Source of the DNA: Kluyveromyces lactis
Taxonomy: Eukaryota; Ascomycota; Saccharomycetes; Saccharomycetales; Saccharomycetaceae
DNA: 64,000 nucleotides
Assembly (NCBI RefSeq): GCF_000002515.2
Contig: NC_006040.1
Location: 310,001 to 374,000, forward strand
Reading direction: 5' to 3'
Positions 33,129 through 43,144 of the stretch are shown piece by piece; within the stretch, counting starts at the first letter, position 1; each line of letters opens with the position of its first letter. The position numbers and the translations under genes are program-made. Under the pieces are notes generated by a model. The model was given only the letters and a program-made list of their open reading frames with translations, was not told the DNA's origin and made no database searches.

Positions 33129-34665
33129 CCGTGTTGTTTAGGTTATGGCCCTGTTTCCTCAATTTCTCAAGTCTTTACGCCGAACAATATACCTTGTCTT
33201 TCGCTGTTTTTCTCGCCTCCTCCAACAAAAGGTGCTGTCTTTATATATGTCAAAATGCAATTGTGATTCCAATTGAGAAGAGAGTGCCTTTATAAATGTA
33301 AAAAATGGAAATAAAGGTTTTCTTTTCGTGATCATTTATGCAAGCTTGGCAAAATTTACAATCAAGAATAAGGGCGAGTAGCAAGAACCCGATGATATAT
33401 AGGAGTAAGCTTCTAAGGTATAGGAAAACCTATTTGCAGAATTTCATCAGACAAAGGGTCTGAGGAAGGAATCTGTAACTGATCCTTCCACAACAGTACT
33501 GTTTACAATACGCAGCTATTCATGTGTGAACCGGTTGTGGGTGTTTAGAAAAAAAAAAAAAGAACACTACATACATCGCTGCCTGTTCTTCTTGTTCTGC
33601 GTTACTTATAATAATAATAGGTCATTCTCTACAAAGTTCCTTCGTGTCTGTGCAATAAATCACATCAACATATAAATACTATAGTCATTACTTAACCGTA
33701 AAGGTGCGGAAAATATGTATGATGAAGTAATGAGTAAGATGAGATGCATTTCCGAAACGAAGGAATGGACACGGCAATTTCGTGCTGGGATGGAACAGGT
33801 TTTCATGATTCCAATCATTTCTTGTCGCACCCTTTTACTCGCAATTCTTGACTCTTGTAAATCTTGAGCAGTCTCACAACAGCGGAATAACGTTGCTCTG
33901 GCGGGAATAAATGGATAAAAAGGATTTAAGCTGCCGGACAGTGAACCCAATCGTCAAACCAAGAAAAGAAAGGAAAAATCGCTTTACTTACGAGATGCTA
34001 CAGCTATCCATCCCTCATCTCATTAGAAAAGAGCACGCAGTTTATCAATCGAATGTATATTCGTTCTAATCGGATTGAAGGTGTTCTTGTTGTATAGCGC
34101 AACATTATGTCGTGCACATTCAAAATTCCTGCAGGAATTTTGAATGTGCGATAGACATCCACAAAAAGAGGAAATAAGCTTAAACTTTTCCCGCCCAACT
34201 AGTATTCTTAATAGTCTGGAAATAGACCTAGGTGATATGGGAGAGAGACAGTGGTAAAGGGGGTAAGCCAACGATAGTCAAAGAGATCATTTTGGAGTTC
34301 AGTTCCTGTTCTGGTTAGTATATTGTCTTTCAACCGTTACGGCGTGCAGGTGACGTAGTTTGCCTGATTGGGAAATAGTAATGCCACAAAAAGATTGGGG
34401 TTTGAATTATGTCACGTGACAAAGAAAACTCCGAAATGAACTCTGCTACGTATGGGTTGGGTAAAGCAAGTTTAACCTCAAAAGACATAGAGCTTTCTTT
34501 AGTTATTCTTTTAAATACCATCGAAACCATCGTTAAGGTACTATATACCAGATATTATTGCTATATACTGGGAGAGAGTTGGTAAAAGTATGTACACTTG
34601 GGCAGAAAATGTTTGGACAAATGTCCATATAAGCTTTCGCTCCATAGATAGCCATATATCGTCGA
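33129..34665. other. 1.5-kb intergenic upstream of BPT1
   Basis: The BPT1 promoter side, downstream of the copper ATPase. It holds a perfect 36-bp palindrome at 34114-34149, a GTCACGTGAC box (core 34413-34418) and an A run at 33550-33561. Frames up to about 96 codons occur but show no family resemblance. Confidence 0.6.
34114..34149. repeat. Perfect 36-bp palindrome without spacer
   Basis: The left half GCACATTCAAAATTCCTG (34114-34131) is the exact reverse complement of the right half (34132-34149), with a PstI-type CTGCAG centre. It would allow cruciform extrusion or an 18-bp RNA hairpin, or could be a site for a dimeric binding protein. Confidence 0.97.
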
Positions 34666-37600
34666 TTAAAACATTATATAATCTCTTATTGGTTGATATT
34701 GGTGCAAATAGCTGTTACTCTCTTTGTCCTTTGATTTGAAAGAAGATGGGAGCGAGCGAGTTGGATTGTACAACTTCAAGGCGAGACTACTTAGTAACAC
34801 AGATACTGAGGATAGTGCCATGGCGGCACTGGCCCAGACCGGTGATAATCTGGTATTATGATAGGGATAAATTACTCCTGCTGCAATAGGTAAGGCAAGC
34901 ATATTGTAGACTAGAGCCCAGGTGAAGTTGAATTTAATTCTGTTGAACACTGTTTTAGATAATTTCAAAAGTGCCAATAATGAGACAAGCGTATTGATAG
35001 GAGATAACAATACAAAATCACATGAGGTCATGGCAAGTTCAGACCCCGAGGCCAACGCAATTCCAACGTCAGCTGCTGCTAGGGCTGGTGCATCATTGAT
35101 ACCATCACCAACCATGGCAACTACCTTATGATGTCCATTGGCCCCGATATTATTATGTTGAATCCATTTCACTTTAGCAGCTTTCTCTTCAGGCAAGACT
35201 TCAGCAATGACATTATCAATATCCAATTCTTGTGCGACTGCTCTAGCAGTCACTTCATTATCACCAGAAATCATCCAACATTCAATGCCACTACGTCTCA
35301 ACTCTTTGATCACATCTTTTGCCTCAGGTCTTATTTCGTCTTTTGCTGCACACATCATTACCGGGTAGAAATTATCATTACCAAAATATGATCTACTTTT
35401 GATCGCTGTAACCATAAGGCTCTTACCTCTTGCTTTCCATTCAGCAAGCAGCTTCAGCTGTTCAGAAGTTAAGTGACATTTATAATCTCTTAAGAGTCTT
35501 TCGTTCCCAACAATTGCCATTTCGGGGTCGACTTCCTTCCAAATACGAGCGTCTGGTAAAGATAGGTCATTATCTATAATTATCTCACCTTTTAATCCAC
35601 CGCCAGTGATTTCAACTGGATCGGGTACTTTGACGGTTCCTGTCTTTTTACCAAATGTATTGTCAATGAACTTCTTTACACCAATAGCCAATGGATGTCT
35701 AGATCCAGATTCCATATCTCTTGTCACCTCAATGCCTATCTTAGCTAATTTTTCATCTCCATGTAGTGAATAGTTAGTTACCTTCATTTCGTTCCCTAGC
35801 GTTAAGGTACCTGTTTTGTCGAAACAAACAATTGCAATTTTGCAACCTTCCTGGAATGCGGCACCACCACCACGACATAGAATACCAAATTTGGCAGCCA
35901 TACCAGACCCAACAAATAGAGCAGTCGGCGCAGCAAGACCGATGCCGCACGGACATGCAATGACAAACACTGAAATAGCAAACTCCAATGACCATACGGG
36001 CCATCCACCGATGTCGGTGTCTAAATAGTGCTCTGGAAGTTTTCCAGATAAGCCAAGTGACAACCAAACAACCCATGTCAAAATAGCTAAGAATATGATA
36101 ATAGGAACAAAGTATCCTGTTAAAATATCTGCTAGACGTTCGATAGGGGCACGATTCAATTGACCGTCCCGCACAGTATTTACGATTTGATCAAGCAAAG
36201 ATTCACCATCAAAAGATGATACTTTAGCAATAACCGAACTAGAACCGACATTAACGGTACCAGCAAAAATCTGATCTCCCCTTAACCTCACCATTGGAAT
36301 GGATTCACCAGTTAAGGCACTTTCGTCAAACTCGGTCTCACCTTCGAGTATGATTGAATCTAAAGGAGGAGATTGGCCAGGAGATATTTTGATGTAGTCT
36401 CCGAGTTCCAAATATTGGATTTGCACAGTTTCAACTTCTTGGTATTGGTCGCCCACTTTCTGCATCAAGGTGGCTGTTTCTTGCTTAAATGAGCTCAAAT
36501 TACTAATAGCTGATGCTGTTTTAGTCTTAGCAAGACTCTCCAACAAACGGCCGATGAGTAAAAAGAAAGTTAAAAATACAACAGAGTCAAAGTAAGTTGT
36601 TGACAAACCTTTATGCATGCGGCTGTCTGATGTATCTCTTGGTCTACTTGCTGCAATTCCTAAGAGAGCAATACTGGCAAAATATGCAACAGTTGTTCCT
36701 AGTGACATTAGAAGATTCATACTTCCGAATCTGAATAGGCGCCTTTTCCAGTTGTTGGAGTGTTTCCAAAGTGAGTAGATCTCTTTGACGGCTTTTCTGT
36801 GAAAGATATCCGCTACAAAGAAGTAAACTGGCGTACTGATAATAAATAAGATCCAAACGACCCTTGATACATTACCTACCCAAGTCGGTTCATCCACCCA
36901 TTCTCTAAACTTATTACTCGAAGGTAATAACGCCATGCCGACAATACCAAAAGCAAAGGTAGGGATGGCCATTACAGTAACAGCAATTAATCTCTTTGCA
37001 ATACTCCAAGTTTCTTTCTTCGCCATTTCTTTCAAGTGTTCCTCCAAAGTAACTTCCTTTACGATGACAACTTTAATATCCTTATGCTCCTCAGTAGTCA
37101 ATTCTTCTGTGATCTTGCTGAATATATTTCTGATGGTAATGCCTCGTTCAACATTAGGAATATACGTAAACTTAATGTACGGATGCTTCAAAGTTAATTC
37201 ATCAGTATTGTCAATAATTAACTCTGCATTAGCGATGTCAAGCAAAGATTTAATCGTACGTACGGGACAATTTGAACAGAACATCCCTTCAATCTTTACA
37301 GTGACATGTCTGGCAGGTGACTTCACTGAAATGTGATTTGTTAAAGTAGGAGATCCAACGGCTTCATAAACAAACCCACAGTCTTCTACAGTCTCTTTTA
37401 ACTGATCAAGCTTGCTCTGGTCATCGGAATCTAAAATAAACACACCAACTTTGCTGACAACATTAACAGCAACATCAGAGACAAAGTCAAGATCAGATAC
37501 AGCATTGGTAATAGATGATGCACATGCTGCACATGTAATACCGCCGATTGATGCGGTGACCTTATATTTCTTTTCGGTATGCACTGGCAAAATATCCTTC

Positions 37601-38124
37601 AACTGGATTGAAATGTTATGGTCTCTGACCACATTGATGATATCTTGACAGATGTTTTTGTTAGGGACAATTGCAAAAAGGTTGTTCTCATCGTGATTGA
37701 TAGAAGTCACTAATGATTTCCCTTTAATCACATTGATTATGGTATCAATGTTTTCATTGCTACCAAGAACAAACTGCGCTCTATAGTGTACTTTACCAGC
37801 CTCATCTGAACGCCAAGGGATGCTATCATCACCAGCAGACTCTTTGGCATCAATTGAAGAGCTACTTCCTGCCTCAAGATCTAAATCTTTGAACTCAAGG
37901 TCCTCTTCGCCGTTCACTGATATACGGTCGACGATCAACCCCGCCCTTGTGAGTCTGTTCCGGATGTCTCTAACATCTTCATTGGATTTGAAATAAATAG
38001 AATCACCGTCTTTAAGATATTTTATTGAGCTCGCTGTTTTACCCAACACGGATTTTATAGTTTCTTCGCTCTTCACTGAAGTGTGATCCCTCAGTTTTAC
38101 TTTAATATGATGTGATTTCCTCAT
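34666..38124 (-). CDS. Copper-transporting P1B-type ATPase (CrpA/Crp1-like)
   Basis: From ATG 38124 the product has 1152 residues (an extension to 38151 starts with TTG). The N-terminal 370 residues include metal-binding domains with CxxC in GGITCAACASSI and GMFCSNCPVRTI. The transport core has actuator motif TGES, the ion-channel motif CPC in IACPCGIGLAAPTA, phosphorylation site DKTGTLT, the HP motif in SRHPLAIG and hinge GDGINDAP. These define a heavy-metal P-ATPase. The CPCGIGLAAPTALFVGSG stretch with RGGGAAFQE resembles C. albicans Crp1 and Aspergillus CrpA copper-efflux pumps more than Ccc2. Ccc2 (shorter) and Pca1 are the alternatives. A plasma-membrane copper exporter is inferred. Confidence 0.85.
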   Translation of the reverse strand: MRKSHHIKVKLRDHTSVKSEETIKSVLGKTASSIKYLKDGDSIYFKSNEDVRDIRNRLTRAGLIVDRISVNGEEDLEFKDLDLEAGSSSSIDAKESAGDDSIPWRSDEAGKVHYRAQFVLGSNENIDTIINVIKGKSLVTSINHDENNLFAIVPNKNICQDIINVVRDHNISIQLKDILPVHTEKKYKVTASIGGITCAACASSITNAVSDLDFVSDVAVNVVSKVGVFILDSDDQSKLDQLKETVEDCGFVYEAVGSPTLTNHISVKSPARHVTVKIEGMFCSNCPVRTIKSLLDIANAELIIDNTDELTLKHPYIKFTYIPNVERGITIRNIFSKITEELTTEEHKDIKVVIVKEVTLEEHLKEMAKKETWSIAKRLIAVTVMAIPTFAFGIVGMALLPSSNKFREWVDEPTWVGNVSRVVWILFIISTPVYFFVADIFHRKAVKEIYSLWKHSNNWKRRLFRFGSMNLLMSLGTTVAYFASIALLGIAASRPRDTSDSRMHKGLSTTYFDSVVFLTFFLLIGRLLESLAKTKTASAISNLSSFKQETATLMQKVGDQYQEVETVQIQYLELGDYIKISPGQSPPLDSIILEGETEFDESALTGESIPMVRLRGDQIFAGTVNVGSSSVIAKVSSFDGESLLDQIVNTVRDGQLNRAPIERLADILTGYFVPIIIFLAILTWVVWLSLGLSGKLPEHYLDTDIGGWPVWSLEFAISVFVIACPCGIGLAAPTALFVGSGMAAKFGILCRGGGAAFQEGCKIAIVCFDKTGTLTLGNEMKVTNYSLHGDEKLAKIGIEVTRDMESGSRHPLAIGVKKFIDNTFGKKTGTVKVPDPVEITGGGLKGEIIIDNDLSLPDARIWKEVDPEMAIVGNERLLRDYKCHLTSEQLKLLAEWKARGKSLMVTAIKSRSYFGNDNFYPVMMCAAKDEIRPEAKDVIKELRRSGIECWMISGDNEVTARAVAQELDIDNVIAEVLPEEKAAKVKWIQHNNIGANGHHKVVAMVGDGINDAPALAAADVGIALASGSELAMTSCDFVLLSPINTLVSLLALLKLSKTVFNRIKFNFTWALVYNMLALPIAAGVIYPYHNTRLSPVWASAAMALSSVSVLLSSLALKLYNPTRSLPSSFKSKDKESNSYLHQYQPIRDYIMF

Positions 38125-38790
38125 CGTGGTTACACTGCGTGGGAATTTCAAGATTATTCAATTGATAGCGTCTTTGCGATATATAATTTGAACAGATGGT
38201 ATCGACTAAAAGTAATCATGTCCGAGTTCATAAATACAGTTCATTATCTTATTGAAGGTAGGAATAGTACAGCCTCTCTTTATATAAGTATTTCGAGAGA
38301 TTTATGCTGAACGCTTACATATTATCATACTGAGTTGCACTTACTACATCCACATACATATTTCTTTACCTTTATTGACTTTCCTTTTTTTTTTTCCCTC
38401 TTGGGCTTTAGTAAAAGAGTCGAGTACAGCAGTAATCTCTCAACGACCGAAAGCGACAGAAAAAAGGCAAGTCGAAATCTCCCTACTAAACTGTGCGAAT
38501 TACCTTGATTTAACCGCATTAACAGACCCACAAAATTTACGTTAGTTGTGTCGCAGCTAGCTGGGCACTTAACCGTTTTGCTTTGTTACATGTACTGTAT
38601 GGTGATGCATTACACTCGTTGACATTGTGTTGATTAGTTAGCTTCAGCTGGCTTAGTTATTGAGATTCGTAGTTATACATTTAGATAAAAGATAGACGGA
38701 TGTAAAGAAAATAAAGACATGTCTGGAGATCTTGTGAAATACAGATGAAGTTCACGAAGACTATACTATATTTATCATCTTACTCATTTC
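38125..38790. other. Intergenic, ATPase promoter and CDC3 3' flank
   Basis: A 666-base spacer between two minus-strand genes. It should hold the copper ATPase promoter. A T run lies at 38386-38395. No gene or clear copper-response element was identified. Confidence 0.55.
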
Positions 38791-40278
38791 TTAACGTAAG
38801 AAGCCTTTCTTCTTAGCAGGAATTGGAGAGCTTGTTGGTTGGTTAGCAAGGGAAAGTTCAAGTTGACGCTTCTTTTCTTCTAACGCTTTTAGTTGGCTTG
38901 TAAGCTTATCCTTCAATTCCTTGTGTCTAGCGAACAATTCAGCTTCAGATTTCTGTAACTTCTTTTCCTTTTCTTCAACTTTCTGTTGGAATACTGCCTT
39001 CATTTCAGCTTCCAATTTAGCTAGTTTGACTTCGTGTAGTTGTTTTTCCTCCTTTTGTCTAGTTTCTGGATCGAAATTCTTGAAGACACTGTTGTCTTGT
39101 TTGATACCCAATCCTAATAGCTTTTCAGATCTATATTTTTCGTATAATACTTTGTTAGTCCTTTCGCGTAATTCTTCCAAGTATTGTCTAATTAATAGAT
39201 CTCTTAAATATACAAAATCAGAATGTTTTGTGTTGTCAACTTCGATGACACCCCATGGGTAAGCCCTACCTCTAACTTTTCTACCGTCTTCTGTAGTGAC
39301 TTGTTCAGTGGAACCGACAATGGCAAAAGGAATCTTTTCAAAGATGTTTTCAGTTGAAGTTTCATCTCCCAGCATAGAATATTGAGGTGGTTCAAACAAC
39401 TGCACGTTGGCTTGTTCTAGTTGTTTCTTGATGGTGGCTTTGAAAGTGACAATTTCTTCGTCAGTTAAGATGTCAGATTTGGCGATAACGGGGATCAAGT
39501 TACATTTGGAATGAACCTGCTTGCAGAATTCCAAATCCAACGGCTTCAAACCATGACCAGTAGGTTCGATAAAGTAGAGACAAGCATGAATCCTGTTATC
39601 TTGCAAAGTAGTTCTTTGAATCTTGTTTTCAGACTCGAGATATTGGTCGAATCTACGATTTATTTCATCCACAATTGGCTTCCATGAATCTGTGTTATCA
39701 ATAGAATCACCAAATCCTGGTGCATCAACCACGGTCAATTGCAATTTCACTCCATTTTCTTCGATTTCAGCTGAAACGGTTTCGATCTTGACTTTGTTTT
39801 CTTCTGCTGGACCGTTTTCACCATTTTCCTTCTTGACACTGACATCGTTGCCATTACCATCACCCAAATCTAAAGACTGTACTCCATGGGATAGAGCGTC
39901 TTGCTCGTACAACTCTCTGTTGAACAACGTATTTATCAACGTAGATTTACCCAACCCTTTGTAACCAACACATAACAAATTCAGGTTGAATCCACGACGA
40001 ATTGACTTTCTATGCCATTGTTTGGGTAAATTAGCAAAGCCCACGTATCCATTGATGATACGACGAACAACCTTGAGGTTTGGCTGATCGGGCAAAACTT
40101 GGCCCAATGTACCATTTGATTCTTGCACAGCTGGCGCGATTTCATCACCATTTGCATCTGAAAAAGTCTGCTCAACATTGTTGTCTTGATTCACGCTGTC
40201 CAATCCAGTAGCTACGGAGTCCTCATGCTTCAATGAAATAGCTTCTGACTTGACTGTATCGTTAATAACTTCTGCCAT
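38791..40278 (-). CDS. CDC3: Septin Cdc3
   Basis: From ATG 40278 this is a 495-residue septin (a GTG-started extension to 40311 was rejected). S. cerevisiae Cdc3 (YLR314C) has 520 residues. The acidic N-terminal tail carries GQVLPDQP, followed by the lipid-binding basic stretch KQWHRKSIRRG. GTPase motifs are G1 GYKGLGKST, G3 DAPGFGDS and G4 AKSD. The septin unique element contains RGRAYPWGVIEVDN. A long C-terminal coiled coil (about residues 400-480) ends PAKKKGFLR, as in S. cerevisiae. Cdc3 is the subunit next to Cdc10 and Cdc12 in the septin rod at the bud neck. Confidence 0.96.
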   Translation of the reverse strand: MAEVINDTVKSEAISLKHEDSVATGLDSVNQDNNVEQTFSDANGDEIAPAVQESNGTLGQVLPDQPNLKVVRRIINGYVGFANLPKQWHRKSIRRGFNLNLLCVGYKGLGKSTLINTLFNRELYEQDALSHGVQSLDLGDGNGNDVSVKKENGENGPAEENKVKIETVSAEIEENGVKLQLTVVDAPGFGDSIDNTDSWKPIVDEINRRFDQYLESENKIQRTTLQDNRIHACLYFIEPTGHGLKPLDLEFCKQVHSKCNLIPVIAKSDILTDEEIVTFKATIKKQLEQANVQLFEPPQYSMLGDETSTENIFEKIPFAIVGSTEQVTTEDGRKVRGRAYPWGVIEVDNTKHSDFVYLRDLLIRQYLEELRERTNKVLYEKYRSEKLLGLGIKQDNSVFKNFDPETRQKEEKQLHEVKLAKLEAEMKAVFQQKVEEKEKKLQKSEAELFARHKELKDKLTSQLKALEEKKRQLELSLANQPTSSPIPAKKKGFLR

Positions 40279-41056
40279 TGTGGATAATAATATTTTCCAG
40301 TTTTCTTTCACACACTGCTATGGTTGTTGGCTAGCCTGATATTCAATGCACTCCTAAACCGAGGCTTTTAAACAACTTTCAAAGTAAGACTTGACACCTG
40401 TGTATGCTGTTGATCCAGATCAAAACCGAATTTACGTGTATAAAATTATAAATAATAAACCAGATAATCTACTCGATTTAAATTTCTATATTTGTGGTTT
40501 AGGTTTTAAATCGCGTTCTTTGTAAATTTCTTCGAGACATCGATCTGTCAATATAGAAAAGGAAGAAAAGAAGCAAAAATAAGATACTGAATAGGCACAG
40601 AAATAAGAAGTACATACAGACGTAAAACTACTTTAAGCAAGTCTCCTTTAGTTGATTTGGCTTCAATATCATCTGCCCTATTTTTGGATGTATATATTGG
40701 CTAGTATTTACGGCCTTTGTCTTTTTCTTTCAGTGTAGAGTCCATTGCAATGGAACGGTATTCAAGCAAGGTGTTTTAGATTCGAGGCGTAAGAATTCCT
40801 AAGTCACGTGTCAACAGTTACCCGGTTATTGTAAATTTACACAAGTTTTAAATCAATCACGTGATTTGGATTCACCGGTTTGATTTCTTTGATAACGACA
40901 TGTATTTTAAGCAATTGCGCAATGCGATGAATATTACGCGTCTCTGTGCATTATTTAAATTGTTTGCGTGTTTTAATGATTGCTGCTGTTAGCAATCACA
41001 CACTGCAAATCAATTGTTTAACAATTTCAGTCCATTATCGTAGAATTGAATCTAAA
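40279..41056. promoter_or_regulatory. Divergent CDC3/HIF1 promoter with two CACGTG boxes
   Basis: CACGTG cores lie at 40805-40810 (AAGTCACGTGTC) and 40858-40863 (ATCACGTGAT), 53 bases apart, about 200-250 bases before HIF1. Two upstream ATGs are followed by short reading frames (at 40922, two codons, and 40927, 21 codons). A third ATG at 40976 is in frame with HIF1. Regulation by these elements is inferred only. Confidence 0.5.
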
Positions 41057-42124
41057 ATGTCGGACAAGTTTGATAAATTATTGACAGAAGGAGCCAAGCA
41101 CTATGCTGGTAAGAATTATGAACTTGCAGTCGATTCTTATGCAGATTTAAATCAATTGTATGACAGTGAGAATGAGAATCCAAACCCTGAATATTTGTTT
41201 TTGTATGGTAAGGCATTGTACCAATTGGCTTTGAGCAGGTCTGATGTCTTTGGTATGGGATCTAATGTTAAGAGGGATGAACATAACGAAGAACAAGACG
41301 AAGATGATTCTGCCTCGAAAGGACCTGGGCTGATTCAATTTGGTGAAGAAGAAGAAGAAGAAGAGGAGGAGGAAGAGGAAGAGGAAGAGGAAGAGGAAGA
41401 GGAGGAGGAGGAGGAGGAGGAGGAAGAGGAAGAGGAAGAACAAAAACAAGATCAGGAGCAAGAGGAAGAAGATCAAGTCGAAGGCCAAGAGGAAGTTGAC
41501 AAAGATGATTTCGAAAACGCATGGGAGATTCTAGAGCTTGCAAGGTCATACTATGAATCCAGTTTGAAAGAAACACCAGACAACGAGGATCTAAAATTAA
41601 AACTATCTGAATGTTATGACCTGTTGGGTGAAGTCTCACTAGAATGCGAAAATTTCTCTCAGGCTTCTCATGATTTCGAAGAATGTTTGAAATTAAGGAG
41701 AGAATTATTTGAAACCAAGGATCCAATCGATAGATCTATTATAGAATCATATTATAAGATCTCACTTGCACTTGAGTTTGATCCAGACCAATTCAAAAAA
41801 TGTACGTCAAATTTACAGAAATGTATTGAATTATTAAAACAAAGATGTAAAACAGTCGATAAAGAGGATGAGGACCAGAAGGATCTATTGAATGAGTTAC
41901 AAACCAAACTAAAGGAGCTAGAAGAATCTGAGGCCCAAATGCAATCCTTGAAAAACGACTTATTGTCTACGATTCACTCCGTAACAGCCTCCTCTACCGA
42001 GGCCTCTTCCGCGCCGGCCAAATCGAACGAAGCCCCTGTCAATGATCTCACTTCTATGGTCAAGAAGAGGAAATCAAACGACATTTCTGAATCTGCAGAA
42101 ACTTCCAAGAAAGCGAAGAATTGA
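41057..42124 (+). CDS. HIF1: NASP-family H3-H4 chaperone Hif1
   Basis: With the ATG at 41057 the product has 355 residues and starts MSDKFDKLLTEGAKHYAGKNYELAVD, the first helix pair of a SHNi-TPR protein. A nearly pure Glu run (about residues 97-128) interrupts the repeat region, as in all NASP/Hif1 proteins. More TPR-like helices follow (YYESSLKETPDNEDLKLKLS, ECYDLLGEVSLECENF), and the C terminus is a basic nuclear signal (KKRKSN, KKAKN). An in-frame ATG at 40976 would add 27 residues, but the family starts at the shorter site. Hif1 (YLL022C) binds H3-H4 with the Hat1-Hat2 acetyltransferase in the nucleus. Confidence 0.88.
   Translation: MSDKFDKLLTEGAKHYAGKNYELAVDSYADLNQLYDSENENPNPEYLFLYGKALYQLALSRSDVFGMGSNVKRDEHNEEQDEDDSASKGPGLIQFGEEEEEEEEEEEEEEEEEEEEEEEEEEEEEEEEQKQDQEQEEEDQVEGQEEVDKDDFENAWEILELARSYYESSLKETPDNEDLKLKLSECYDLLGEVSLECENFSQASHDFEECLKLRRELFETKDPIDRSIIESYYKISLALEFDPDQFKKCTSNLQKCIELLKQRCKTVDKEDEDQKDLLNELQTKLKELEESEAQMQSLKNDLLSTIHSVTASSTEASSAPAKSNEAPVNDLTSMVKKRKSNDISESAETSKKAKN
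41345..41442. repeat. GAA/GAG triplet tract encoding poly-Glu
   Basis: About 32 consecutive Glu codons with mixed GAA and GAG inside HIF1. Codon mixing means the tract is not a pure microsatellite and may be maintained by selection for acidity. Long frames on the opposite strand here are artefacts of the repeat. Confidence 0.9.
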
Positions 42125-43144
42125 ATCCGTAAATGATAACGAGAAGAGAATATGCATATGCGTCTAAATATATTTGTATTATATAATGAAGTTCTTTTAA
42201 GAGTGTATGAGATTACTCTTGGTGCAAACATAATAAGGAAGTATGTCTAAGAGAAGCAGTGACAGTCACACAACCAAAGATAACACCAAAATAGTAATAT
42301 TACGAGGTGATTTTATGTTTTAACCACCGGAATAAAACAGGAAACAAAGCAAATGCAGAGATCAATAAATGAGACACAAGACGAGCCTTTAATGAAAGCA
42401 CTAGTGATTACAGGAGGGGAGCAAACGATGATATAAGTTACGTTTAACGAATTACCACAACATTCCACGATAAAAGGCTGATAATTGACATCATTCGATA
42501 ATCTCTCTCCTTTATATGTTGATATTTCTGGCTATTAACTCAGGAAGCAGAATGATACCAATACAGTATGTTTTTGAGAGCCATCCTTTTTATGGCTTTC
42601 AAAAATAAACAAGGAAGCTGCCACATGTAGAAGGGAAGCAAGATAAATTATTTTTTTGGTGAATAATTTTTCTCTTGCGCGGCTTTCTGCACCTAGATTT
42701 AGAAAAAGATGGAACGGTTTTTTGAGATTCGTTTGCATATCCGTTCCCACTTACTGTGTCGGAGGGGCAAGATTCCGTAAGAAGGGAGTTCATAGGTGTT
42801 TTGTGTGATGCACTGGGTACTGGAAAAGAAAAGTTGAAAAGGATGGCAAGAATCCAGTTTACGGCAATTCTGATGAATTTCAAACAGATATAACTTTGCC
42901 AGGAAAGGGCAGCAAAAAGCGACAATGAGTGAAGCAATAATAACAGGCAAGCGAAAGTTAAAAAAAAAAATTAGTTCAAACTATTAAGTTTTAACTCTAG
43001 TTTTATCTGATTCCCTTTCCACTTGCCATTGTGGAAGAATCAATGTCCTTCGAAGATTGTTATACTATTGCAACTGAATGCTTGATATCCGTTTGGATGA
43101 AGTTTATTAATTAATGAATTAAGGTTTAATCACAGAACATAATA
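42125..43144. other. 1.0-kb intergenic between convergent HIF1 and Myb gene
   Basis: AT-rich, with A runs near 42961-42970. Both flanking genes end here. No gene is seen. Confidence 0.55.

Noticed and set aside
33745-33765. Possible centromere element CDEIII (GCATTTCCGAAAC)
   Set aside because: No CDEI followed by a very AT-rich 80-170 bp CDEII lies upstream, and the surrounding bases do not match the consensus.
41147-41726. Long Leu- and Pro-rich frames antisense to HIF1
   Set aside because: They arise from the GAA/GAG tract read in other frames (CTC, TTC, CCT repeats).
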